Assembly: GCA_013298545.1 (NCBI GenBank) | Contig: JAAFIA010000003.1 | Location: 22,242-86,241 of the forward strand | DNA length: 64,000 nucleotides | Direction of reading: 5' to 3' | DNA from: Bacteroidota bacterium | GTDB lineage: Bacteria; Bacteroidota; Bacteroidia; Palsa-965 | In this document: one piece after another, positions 1 through 7,679 of the stretch | How positions within the stretch are numbered: the first letter of the stretch is position 1 | How the letters are laid out: each line of letters begins with the position of its first letter | Position numbers and translations under genes: made by a program | The notes under the pieces: generated by a model | Database searches by the model: none | Told to the model about the DNA's origin: nothing | Seen by the model: the letters and a program-made list of their open reading frames with translations, nothing else

Positions 1-1572
1 ACGGTCTTCAATCAGTTGAATAAATATTATGTGGACGATACCAAGCCGGGCGAGTTGATGAAAACAGGCATTGACGCCATGCTTTTGTCGCTCGATCCGT
101 ACACCAATTACTATGCGGAGGAAGAGATTGAAGATTATAAGTTTATGGTTACGGGCGCGTATGGTGGTGTGGGCGCGGTTTTCAGACAGATTGGAAAAAA
201 ATTAGTTGTTGCTGAACCTTACGAAGGTTTTGCGGCTCAAAAATCGGGACTGCGCGCAGGCGATGAATTGCTCGAAGTCAATAATGTTTCTACTGCGGGG
301 AAAAATCTGGAAGACTTAAGTAAAGTATTGAAAGGAACGCCTAAAACGCCCGTCAAACTTAAAATTCAACGACCGGGCGAAACCAAACCCATCGAATTGG
401 TTGTGATTCGCGAAGAAATTCAAACCAAAGCGGTTCCGTATTCAGCCGTATTGAAAAACCAAACGGGCTACATCAAACTCAACCAATTTACCGAAACGGC
501 CTCGAACGAAGTACGTGAAGCGTTTCTGGATCTGAAACAAAAAGGAATTACTTCGCTGATTTTAGATTTGCGCGGCAATCCGGGCGGGCTTGTGCGCGAG
601 GCCGTGAGCATTGTCAACCTGTTTGTGGATAAAGGCCAACTCATTGTGAGTACGCGTGGTCGCGTGAAAGATTGGGATCATCAGTACCGCACCGAAAACA
701 CACCTGTTGACACGCAAATTCCGCTCGTTGTGATTACGGATAAAGGTTCGGCTTCGGCTTCCGAAATTGTCTCTGGCACTTTGCAAGATTTAGATCGTGC
801 GGTGGTTTTAGGACAACGTTCTTTCGGAAAAGGATTGGTACAACAAACTGTTCCGTTGGTGTATAACACGCAAATGAAAATTACGGTGGCAAAATATTAT
901 ACACCAAGTGGTCGTTGCTTGCAAGCATTGGATTATTCGCACCGCAAAGGCGATGGTAGTGTTGGGCATGTTCCCGATTCGTTGATCACGGCATTCAAAA
1001 CAAAAAATGGGCGTATTGTTTGGGATGGGCTGGGCATTATTCCCGATGTGGAAGTGGAAAAACGCAAATACAGTATTCTTGCTGATACGTTACTTGCGCA
1101 AGCCTATATTTTCGATTATGCGACCATCTATGCGCAAGGCCATCCAACCATTGCAGATGCAGACCAATTTCAACTTTCGGATGCGGAGTACGATGCTTTT
1201 GTAAGTTGGTGTAAATCGAAAAACGTGAATTACCAAACACGTAGCGAGAAAAAGTTGGACGAGTTTAAGAAACAAGCGGAGAAAGAAGGTTCGTTTGCCC
1301 CACTCGCTAGCGATTTTGAGCAGTTGAAAAAGAAAGCGGGCGAAAGCAAGAACGACGATTTCACCGAATTTAAAGCGGAGATTAAAATCTTGCTCGAAGC
1401 CGAAATTGCATCGCGTTATTATTATCAGAAAGGACGTGTTGCTTCTTCGTTGAAAGACGATACTGATATGAAAGAGGCGTTTGCTGTTTTGGGCGATGCC
1501 AAGCGTTACCGGAGTATCTTGACGACCGTTGGAAAAATGGAAAAACCACTGCAACGCAACGACAACGAGTAA
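1..1572 (+). CDS. S41 family C-terminal processing peptidase (5' partial)
   Basis: Serine protease of the CtpA/Prc family, which cleaves envelope proteins near their C-termini in the periplasm. The reading frame is open from base 1, so the true start and the signal peptide lie outside the window. A PDZ domain follows the N-terminal helical part (GLRAGDELLEVNN is its carboxylate-binding region) and the S41 catalytic domain comes next, with the Ser-Lys dyad visible as GSASASEI and RSFGKGLVQ. About 200 further residues, rich in Lys and Glu, form a helical C-terminal extension typical of Bacteroidota members. The gene is followed by about 120 bases without a clear terminator. Family assignment is firm; the physiological substrate is unknown. 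Confidence 0.93.
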   Translation, partial: TVFNQLNKYYVDDTKPGELMKTGIDAMLLSLDPYTNYYAEEEIEDYKFMVTGAYGGVGAVFRQIGKKLVVAEPYEGFAAQKSGLRAGDELLEVNNVSTAGKNLEDLSKVLKGTPKTPVKLKIQRPGETKPIELVVIREEIQTKAVPYSAVLKNQTGYIKLNQFTETASNEVREAFLDLKQKGITSLILDLRGNPGGLVREAVSIVNLFVDKGQLIVSTRGRVKDWDHQYRTENTPVDTQIPLVVITDKGSASASEIVSGTLQDLDRAVVLGQRSFGKGLVQQTVPLVYNTQMKITVAKYYTPSGRCLQALDYSHRKGDGSVGHVPDSLITAFKTKNGRIVWDGLGIIPDVEVEKRKYSILADTLLAQAYIFDYATIYAQGHPTIADADQFQLSDAEYDAFVSWCKSKNVNYQTRSEKKLDEFKKQAEKEGSFAPLASDFEQLKKKAGESKNDDFTEFKAEIKILLEAEIASRYYYQKGRVASSLKDDTDMKEAFAVLGDAKRYRSILTTVGKMEKPLQRNDNE

Positions 1573-1690
1573 TCTTGGATTAGAAACGGTAGTAACTAAA
1601 TTTATTTTCTCTTTTGCACAATCTTTTGATTGGTAAAACGTTCCGCGCAAAAGCGGGTGTTTTATGTATTTTCGCCGAACCAAGACCGTT

Positions 1691-3301
1691 ATGCGTTTTC
1701 AATTTTCCGAAAAAGTACACCATTCAATCTATTACGCTGGGCTGATTTTTTGCGCGGTGGGCATGCCATTGTCTAAACCTGTCATCAGCATTGGCGTAAT
1801 GATTATTCTCGGCAATTGGATTTGGGAAGGGCGTTTTGCAGAAAAAATACGGTTGCTACAAGCACGAAAAGTAATCTGGGTCTTGCTTGGTTTTTTTCTG
1901 CTGCATATTTTCGGAATACTCTGGAGCGACGCACCGAGCGAGGGCTGGCGCGATATTCGGATCAAACTTCCGCTTTTTGCTTTGCCTCTTTTAATTGGTA
2001 CAAGTTCGCCACTATCACGCAAAGCCTTTGATTGGTTAATTGGCTTGTTCATGGCTGCTGTTTTTGCCAGTACGGCCATCACCTTCCTGCTCGCAACACA
2101 TATCATTCCGCACACACCAACCATTACCGATGCACGCGCGGCCTCTGTTTTTGTGCCCCTTATTCGCCTTTCGTTAATGAACGTTTTATGCGTTTTCTGG
2201 ATTGGCCGATACCTCTTTCAAGAAATTCCATTGCAAGTTAAAGCAGGCCTTGGCCTACTCGCGTCTTGGTTTATTTTCTTCCTCGTTTATATGCAGTCTC
2301 TTACAGGGCTTGTTGTACTCATTGTTGGAGGATTTGTCTTGCTCGTTGTACTCTCTTTTGTTCACAAAAGAAAAAAAATCGCTTGGGTCTTGCTCGGTCT
2401 TTTCTGCATAGCAGCATTGGGTGTTTGCAAACAAGTGAAAACGCAATACGATTTATTTTACAACATAAAACCTGTTGACTGGGATCACCTCGATCAAACA
2501 ACAAAGCGCGGCAATCCATACACCTATGACCGCACTTATCCGATGCTTGAAAACGGAAATTTGGTGTTGGTGTATGTTTGTCAAGAAGAATTGCGTGAAA
2601 TATGGAATCAAAAAAGTACCATCGATTTTGATACGGGAAAAAATGCACACGGCAATTTAATTTCCAATACCATTATACGTTTCCTTGCATCAAAGGGCTT
2701 GCGTAAAGATGCCGATGGTTTAGCACAGCTATCAAACGCAGAGATCAAAGCGATTGAATTGGGCGCAACGAATGCCAATGAGCCAAACATGTCGCGGATT
2801 GAATCTCGCTTGTATCAAGTTTTCTGGGAAGCTTACCATTATGGTATCGGCGGAAATCCGAGCGGAAACTCTGTAACCATGCGTTTCGATTTGGGAAAAA
2901 ATGCATACGCCATGATCAAGGAAAAACCTTGGAGCGGATTCGGAACGGGCACTTCGGAACGGGCTTACCGCAACTATTACCACTTGCATGGAACAGACCT
3001 TGATAAAGAATGGCATTGGTTACATCCGCACAATCAGTTTTTATCCATTGCCTTGACCTTAGGCGTTCCGGCATTGCTCTTCTTTATTTTTTCCTTGATT
3101 TATCCCGCCATGTTTGCAAACCGTTGGCGCAATTTCATGTACCTCTCTTTTTTCCTCGTCGTTGTGCTTTCTTTTTTTGATGACGATACTTTAGAAACAC
3201 AACAAGGTGCTACATTTTACGCCTTCTTCAATGCGGTTCTATTATTTGCAATGATGCCCGGATCGCTTAGACGAGAGGCTTCCCAAAATCAACCAGTGTA
3301 A
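1691..3301 (+). CDS. O-antigen ligase / polymerase-like membrane protein
   Basis: Polytopic inner-membrane protein of the Wzy/WaaL (O-antigen ligase) type, which moves or polymerises undecaprenyl-linked glycans on the periplasmic side. Hydrophobic segments fill the first 230 residues and the last 80. Between them lies a large hydrophilic loop ending in WHWLHPHNQFL, the usual HPHN motif of O-antigen ligases, just before the final membrane segments. I take the ATG at 1691 (MRFQFSEK) rather than the frame start at 1664, because TATTTTCG, close to the Bacteroidetes -7 box, covers 1671-1678. The 3' end overlaps the convergent glycosyltransferase gene by 35 bases. The neighbouring GT2 and GT87 genes fit a role in LPS or surface glycan synthesis. 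Ligase and polymerase cannot be told apart from sequence. Confidence 0.8.
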   Translation: MRFQFSEKVHHSIYYAGLIFCAVGMPLSKPVISIGVMIILGNWIWEGRFAEKIRLLQARKVIWVLLGFFLLHIFGILWSDAPSEGWRDIRIKLPLFALPLLIGTSSPLSRKAFDWLIGLFMAAVFASTAITFLLATHIIPHTPTITDARAASVFVPLIRLSLMNVLCVFWIGRYLFQEIPLQVKAGLGLLASWFIFFLVYMQSLTGLVVLIVGGFVLLVVLSFVHKRKKIAWVLLGLFCIAALGVCKQVKTQYDLFYNIKPVDWDHLDQTTKRGNPYTYDRTYPMLENGNLVLVYVCQEELREIWNQKSTIDFDTGKNAHGNLISNTIIRFLASKGLRKDADGLAQLSNAEIKAIELGATNANEPNMSRIESRLYQVFWEAYHYGIGGNPSGNSVTMRFDLGKNAYAMIKEKPWSGFGTGTSERAYRNYYHLHGTDLDKEWHWLHPHNQFLSIALTLGVPALLFFIFSLIYPAMFANRWRNFMYLSFFLVVVLSFFDDDTLETQQGATFYAFFNAVLLFAMMPGSLRREASQNQPV

Positions 3302-4433
3302 ATTCTTTTCCGCGCAACAAACGCCATGTCATGTAAAACCAAACTACAATACACGGCAATACCTTCAGCGCATACGCCCGCACCACGTGCTCACGCGCCC
3401 ACGGTGGAACAAAATCTGTCAACGAAAGAACCGTTACAACAAACACAAAAAGCAACAAGCCCGTTTTTAATCGCGAGGCTTTTTCTGTAAGTGCCCAAAC
3501 CGCAACGCCAAGCACGGCCACCGCAAATGTTGGTGATTCTGCTTTGTGATTGAAAATAACAACCCAAATCATTAGACTCGAAAGCCAAAGCAATTGAAAT
3601 GCCCGATGCTTCCAATGCGCGATGCGTACCAATGGCAAAACAAGCAACACAAATCCCGGAATCAAATACCAACGATCTGCTGGTGCCGATCCAAAAAAAC
3701 GTTCGGTGATGGTCATGATCGAAAAATTCAATTCATGTGAAGGGTCATTGGCGAGTAAATGCAACCAACTTTCGTATTGTGTTATTAACGTTTGTAAATC
3801 GGTAACCAAGAGCGGCAGGCAAGCCAAAACGATTCCCCAGAAAAACATGGCGGCAATAAAGTGTAATTTTTTAGGGTAAAACAACATGAGTGCTGCTGCA
3901 CCAAGCGCAAAGAGTTTGATGTAAAACCCAAGACAAATAAACAAAGCCGCTAGTATTGGCTTTTCTTTTTCAAACATCAACCACGAACCCAACATGAGTG
4001 CCGCCATCAAACCATTACTCTGCGACGATTGAATGGATGTTAAAATTTCGAGTACCGAGAAAAAGAAAATAAACGCCTTTTGTTTTTCCGAAAGATTCAT
4101 TTTACGAACCACCCAAAATGGAGCAAGTGCATTGAGCAAATTCCAGAAAAAAATCCCGAACGAGGCACGCATCAACCAAAACGGAAACATCAACACCGCA
4201 AAGGTTGGACTATATTTATACAAATCGTAATACTGATCTGGATGCGCCGCATACATATCGATACCATTTGCCAAATTGGAGAATGAGTATTGAAAAATGA
4301 CAAAATTATTGATGCCGTTTTTTTGTAAAAAAGCACGTTGCGCCGTTGCGCCAATAACCACAAGCAACAACAAGCCCCATTGAAATTTAGGGTTGAGCAA
4401 CCAAGGCCATCGTTCAAACAAATGCTTTTTCAT
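3267..4433 (-). CDS. GT87-type (DUF2029) polyprenyl-phosphate mannosyltransferase-like membrane protein
   Basis: Multi-spanning membrane glycosyltransferase of the GT-C fold, resembling the DUF2029/GT87 family that transfers sugars from polyprenyl-phosphate donors outside the cytoplasmic face. About ten hydrophobic segments are visible, with the conserved early region YDLYKYSPTFAVLMFPFW. The start is set at 4433 because this ATG overlaps the upstream GT2 stop as ATGA, giving translational coupling; the longer frame to 4472 would run into that gene. The 3' end overlaps the O-antigen-ligase-like gene on the other strand. Acceptor and sugar are not predictable. The two-gene operon suggests that both transferases act on the same glycan or lipid. 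Confidence 0.75.
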   Translation of the reverse strand: MKKHLFERWPWLLNPKFQWGLLLLVVIGATAQRAFLQKNGINNFVIFQYSFSNLANGIDMYAAHPDQYYDLYKYSPTFAVLMFPFWLMRASFGIFFWNLLNALAPFWVVRKMNLSEKQKAFIFFFSVLEILTSIQSSQSNGLMAALMLGSWLMFEKEKPILAALFICLGFYIKLFALGAAALMLFYPKKLHFIAAMFFWGIVLACLPLLVTDLQTLITQYESWLHLLANDPSHELNFSIMTITERFFGSAPADRWYLIPGFVLLVLPLVRIAHWKHRAFQLLWLSSLMIWVVIFNHKAESPTFAVAVLGVAVWALTEKASRLKTGLLLFVFVVTVLSLTDFVPPWAREHVVRAYALKVLPCIVVWFYMTWRLLRGKEFTLVDFGKPLV

Positions 4434-5191
4434 GCTTGATTCAGTTGACGAAGTTTGGTGTATTTCTGCCAAGTTTCATAAGCCGTAATGCGGCAAATAA
4501 TCCAGCCATAACGGCCATCCAAAAACCCTGTTTTTAAAAAATAGTTGCGTATAAATTTTGCCGTTGCTTTCAATACAGGTACCCAAGCTCCGACTTTTTT
4601 GCCTTGCGCATAGAGTGCTTTGGCTGCAATCGTAGAAAATTTATCCGCCTGTTTGTAATGCTCTTCGACGGAATAGTATGAGTAATGTAAAATATCACCC
4701 ATCAGTTTCTTTTCGGTCGCACCAATTTCATGTAGTTCATATTTGTCGTGCGGATTAATTCCCCCCCAAGCCCCCTTGCGGCTATCCCACAAACGCAATT
4801 TCGTATCGGGGTACCAACCACAATGCCGAATCCATTGACCACAATAATTCGTCAACCGATTCATCGTATAACCAGCATGTGTCCAATTTTTTTTTACCTC
4901 TAAAATGGAACGGCACAAAACGTCATCAGGTGCTTCGTCTGCATCTAACGAAAGGATGTACGGAAATTTTGCCTGTTTAATCGCCCAGTTTTTTTGCTCA
5001 ATATGCCCTTCAAAAACATGCGAAATAAAACGCGCGCCTTTTTCCCGACAAATTTCTTCTGTACGATCGGTAGAAAACGAATCAACCACCACCACATCAT
5101 CCGCGATCGAACGCACCGCATCTAAACACCGCCCGATATTGCGTTCTTCGTTAAACGTAATGATGACTACGGAAAGTTGAATGGAAGACAT
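4430..5191 (-). CDS. Glycosyltransferase family 2, WaaE/KdtX-like
   Basis: Cytoplasmic GT-A fold glycosyltransferase of family 2. It opens with the nucleotide-sugar binding strand LSVVIITFNEERNIGRCLDAV, and metal-binding acidic residues appear in SLDADE. The later motif WIRHCGWYPDTKLRLWD is characteristic of the WaaE/KdtX branch (LPS core beta-1,4-glucosyltransferase-like). The start at 5191 is chosen because the family begins a few residues before this strand; the in-frame extension to 5266 carries no conserved sequence. It is the first gene of a coupled pair with the GT87 protein (ATGA overlap). Donor and acceptor are unproven, but LPS or envelope glycan assembly is the natural role. Confidence 0.85.
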   Translation of the reverse strand: MSSIQLSVVIITFNEERNIGRCLDAVRSIADDVVVVDSFSTDRTEEICREKGARFISHVFEGHIEQKNWAIKQAKFPYILSLDADEAPDDVLCRSILEVKKNWTHAGYTMNRLTNYCGQWIRHCGWYPDTKLRLWDSRKGAWGGINPHDKYELHEIGATEKKLMGDILHYSYYSVEEHYKQADKFSTIAAKALYAQGKKVGAWVPVLKATAKFIRNYFLKTGFLDGRYGWIICRITAYETWQKYTKLRQLNQA

Positions 5192-5337
5192 AACAGCGGC
5201 AAATGTATAGTGTTTTTCTTGACCGATAAGCTGGGTGTTTCGTTCAAATGTATTTTCTCCACGCACAATGGCCAGCTCAGACTTGCGATTAGAGACAGCA
5301 GACTGAGATGACTGACCACACGGGCCGACGCTTTGAT

Positions 5338-5400
5338 TTGGTGAATTATAGAGTTACTGAATTAGCGAATTTCCAACTCACTAATTCAGTAATTCACCAA
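5338..5400. repeat. Intergenic inverted repeat
   Basis: In the 373-base gap between the GT2 gene and meaB, TTGGTGAATTA (5338-5348) and CTGAATTAG (5357-5365) are mirrored by CTAATTCAG (5381-5389) and TAATTCACCAA (5390-5400). Both arm pairs match perfectly, separated by an 8-base bulge on the left side and a 15-base loop. No T-run follows, so it is not a standard terminator. It lies between divergently oriented genes. I see no open frame here. Confidence 0.7.
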
Positions 5401-5420
5401 CTGCGCGCAAAGTAGTGCGG

Positions 5421-5465
5421 TCTCATATCTCTCGTCTCATGTCTCATGTCTCTCGTCTCATGTCT
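5421..5465. repeat. Short tandem/simple repeat tract
   Basis: Pyrimidine-rich tract in which TCTCGTCTCATGTCT occurs at 5430-5444 and again at 5451-5465, a 21-base period with partial copies around it. A second low-complexity stretch built of AAATCCAAAATC units follows at about 5511-5537, just before meaB. Two copies without spacer structure do not make a CRISPR. Function unknown. Confidence 0.6.
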
Positions 5466-5564
5466 AAAAATACGAGCGAAGCGAGTTAGAAAAAGACCAA
5501 ATACAACGTTCAAAATCCAAAATCGAAATCCAAAATCACAACAAAAAACCCCATCTTTACAGCG

Positions 5565-6470
5565 ATGAATGCGTTGGATTTATTTAAGCAAGCACTTACC
5601 GGCGATCGCCGTGCCCTTGCGCGCGCCATCACGCTTGTTGAAAATGATTTGGAGGGGGCCGATACTATCCTAAATGCACTCGATCCCCAAACATTTGCTC
5701 CATTAGTTGGAATCACAGGGCCTCCCGGTGCCGGAAAAAGCACATTGATTAATAGCCTGATCAACAAACTCAGTTCCGAAGGAAAAAAAGTAGCCATCCT
5801 AGCTGTTGACCCAACCTCGCCTTTTAATTTTGGCTCTTTGCTTGGCGATCGGTTACGCATGGCCGAACATTTTACCAATCCGCTCGTTTTTATTCGATCG
5901 CTTGCAACACGTGGTTCATTGGGAGGACTTTCGGCCAAATCGGTTGAAATTTCTGACCTTGTTCGGGCTTGCGATTTTGACTTGGTCATTGTTGAAACGG
6001 TTGGTGTTGGTCAATCGGAAGTTGAGATTGCGGGATTGGCCGATACCACGATTGTTGTTTTAGTTCCCGAAGGTGGCGACGATGTGCAAGCCATTAAATC
6101 GGGTATCATGGAGATTGCCGATATTTTTGTTGTGAATAAATCGGATCGTCCTGGTGCGGCTGGTTTTGCGCGAAACTTGAACGATTTATTGCACGAACGC
6201 CCCGATTCGGGTTGGAGTATTCCGGTCATTAAAACGGCTGCGACACAAGAAAGTGGAATTGACGAATTGCTGAAAGCCATCAGCCAACACCGCGAAACAG
6301 GTCTTTCAAACAAACGCCGCCTGCTACTCTATACCGAAAAAGCGTTTACGCTAATTCGCAATGCCCGCATGCGCGACCTACAACGAATCGACTTACAGCA
6401 GGCCATTGAAGCAGCCATGAAACAGAATCAGTTTCAACTTTACCAGTTTGTCAAACAGTATTTTAAGTAA
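5565..6470 (+). CDS. meaB: Methylmalonyl-CoA mutase-associated GTPase MeaB (ArgK family)
   Basis: G3E-family P-loop GTPase that guards B12-dependent methylmalonyl-CoA mutase by gating cobalamin loading and replacing damaged cofactor. The P-loop GPPGAGKST is at residues 52-60. AVDPTSPF, then GDRLRM and FIRSLATRGSLGGLS, are the MeaB signatures, ETVGVGQSE is the switch region and VVNKSD the guanine-specificity motif. At 301 residues the length is normal. The mutase subunits are not adjacent, unlike in many genomes, so they must lie elsewhere if MeaB has its usual partner. It stands alone between non-coding repeats and a response regulator gene. Confidence 0.93.
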   Translation: MNALDLFKQALTGDRRALARAITLVENDLEGADTILNALDPQTFAPLVGITGPPGAGKSTLINSLINKLSSEGKKVAILAVDPTSPFNFGSLLGDRLRMAEHFTNPLVFIRSLATRGSLGGLSAKSVEISDLVRACDFDLVIVETVGVGQSEVEIAGLADTTIVVLVPEGGDDVQAIKSGIMEIADIFVVNKSDRPGAAGFARNLNDLLHERPDSGWSIPVIKTAATQESGIDELLKAISQHRETGLSNKRRLLLYTEKAFTLIRNARMRDLQRIDLQQAIEAAMKQNQFQLYQFVKQYFK

Positions 6471-6525
6471 AATACCGAGCATATCGGGAAAAATTGTATT
6501 ATTGACCTAGGAATAACGCACTCCC

Positions 6526-7218
6526 ATGAAATGTTTGGTTATCGACGATGACGAAATCGCTTGCCGTACAGTACAGCATTGTATTGAGCGTACCGATTTT
6601 TTGACGCATGCTGGATCCTGCGGAAACATTGCGGAGGCTTTAAAAATCATTCGCAATTCCGCTATCGATTTAATTTTTTTGGATGTTGAATTGCCAGAAA
6701 TGACCGGATTAGAATTTCTTCGCACATTCAAAGACATTCCACAGATCATCCTCATTACGGGCAAAAAAGAATATGCTGCAGAAGCATTCGATTACGACGT
6801 AACCGATTTTTTGCTCAAACCCATCGAGTATCCGCGCTTTTTGAAAGCCGCCATGAAAGCCCAAAGCATTCAAGGCAACATGCAAGTTCATCAAGACGAA
6901 GGCGAAGATGCCATTTTTATTAAAAAAGAAAGTTCTCGACTGGTGCGCATTTCTGCAAAAGATATTTTGTGGATTGAAGCCTTGGCCGATTATGTCATTA
7001 TCAATACCAAAGATGGAAGACATACCGTATTGTCAACCATGAAATCAATTGAAAGCCGTTTACCAGCAAAAGACTTTATTCGCATTCACCGCTCTTACAT
7101 CATTCGCCTCGATAAAATTTCGGAGATTGAAGAAAATGCGGTTAATATGGGTGGAAAAACATTGCCTGTAAGCCGTTCTCACAAAGAAGATTTATTCAAA
7201 CGCCTAAAACTCCTCTAA
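6526..7218 (+). CDS. LytTR-family response regulator
   Basis: DNA-binding response regulator of the LytR/AlgR type. The receiver domain covers residues 1-120, with acidic pocket DDDE at 7-10, phospho-acceptor Asp53 in FLDVELPEMTG and the conserved Lys in LLKPIEY. The LytTR domain (about 130-230) shows the typical IRIHRSYIIRLDKI and LPVSRSHKE segments. Such proteins usually pair with a membrane kinase of the LytS/HisKA_7 class. None is adjacent; the large hybrid kinase at 7680 has its own receiver and HPt domains. Cognate kinase and target promoters are therefore unknown. Confidence 0.93.
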   Translation: MKCLVIDDDEIACRTVQHCIERTDFLTHAGSCGNIAEALKIIRNSAIDLIFLDVELPEMTGLEFLRTFKDIPQIILITGKKEYAAEAFDYDVTDFLLKPIEYPRFLKAAMKAQSIQGNMQVHQDEGEDAIFIKKESSRLVRISAKDILWIEALADYVIINTKDGRHTVLSTMKSIESRLPAKDFIRIHRSYIIRLDKISEIEENAVNMGGKTLPVSRSHKEDLFKRLKLL

Positions 7219-7364
7219 TCCCAAATCCGCTTGTCGGTTCAATAATTCCATTCGTCGGCAAACTACTCAATTGCATCGTTTTCTGTTTTTTATCTCAGTT
7301 TTTGCCCCCATTTTTGCATCATCAAAATCGGACAAGCGTAGTTTCTCCGAAAGATGATCTAAAG

Positions 7365-7589
7365 ATGATGACAACGCAAACCGTAACGCAAGCCTCCGAA
7401 AGCGAATACCGAAAGGAGTTAGCTCGCCAAAAACGGGAAATGCAAATTGTTATGATCCGAAATGGTCATCCAGTGTATGAAAATTTTAATTTTGCAGCTT
7501 ACAGCGATCAGAAAGTTGCAGAAATGTTTAAAATACTAGTAGAGTCTTCAAAAGGTGGGAAGGAAACGGAAGCGCAAACAAATGTGTAG
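7365..7589 (+). CDS. Small hypothetical protein
   Basis: Small soluble protein of 75 residues with no family I recognise. The frame is open from 7302, but the ATG pair at 7365/7368 begins the plausible protein MMTTQTVTQASESEY. The preceding residues look like untranslated leader. The middle is charged and helical (RKELARQKREMQIVM), followed by a conserved-looking core RNGHPVYENFNFAAYSDQ and a polar tail. No signal peptide or membrane segment. It sits between a response regulator and a hybrid kinase and is followed by a strong terminator, so it is likely its own transcript or the end of the regulator operon. Confidence 0.55.
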   Translation: MMTTQTVTQASESEYRKELARQKREMQIVMIRNGHPVYENFNFAAYSDQKVAEMFKILVESSKGGKETEAQTNV

Positions 7590-7616
7590 GGGTTATGCTG
7601 TTTTGTGCTTCCGATA

Positions 7617-7648
7617 GAAGAGCGGCCATTGGCCGCTCTTCGCTTTTT
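7617..7648 (+). terminator. Rho-independent terminator after the small gene
   Basis: Perfect stem GAAGAGCGGCC / GGCCGCTCTTC with an ATT loop, followed by GCTTTTTAT. It lies inside the longest possible frame of the following kinase gene, which is one reason to start that gene at 7680. Confidence 0.85.
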
Positions 7649-7679
7649 ATACACTTTGTTTTTTTATATCTTGCATCGG

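Noticed and set aside
1090..1683. Open frame of 197 codons on the minus strand inside the S41 protease gene
   Set aside because: It lies antisense to a well-supported gene and its translation has no domain-like sequence.
5421..5465. Possible small CRISPR array
   Set aside because: Only two near copies of a 15-base unit at a 21-base period, no proper spacers and no cas genes nearby.
7605..7679. Upstream GTG start for the hybrid kinase
   Set aside because: The segment contains a strong terminator hairpin at 7617-7648; the ATG at 7680 directly precedes the membrane domain.
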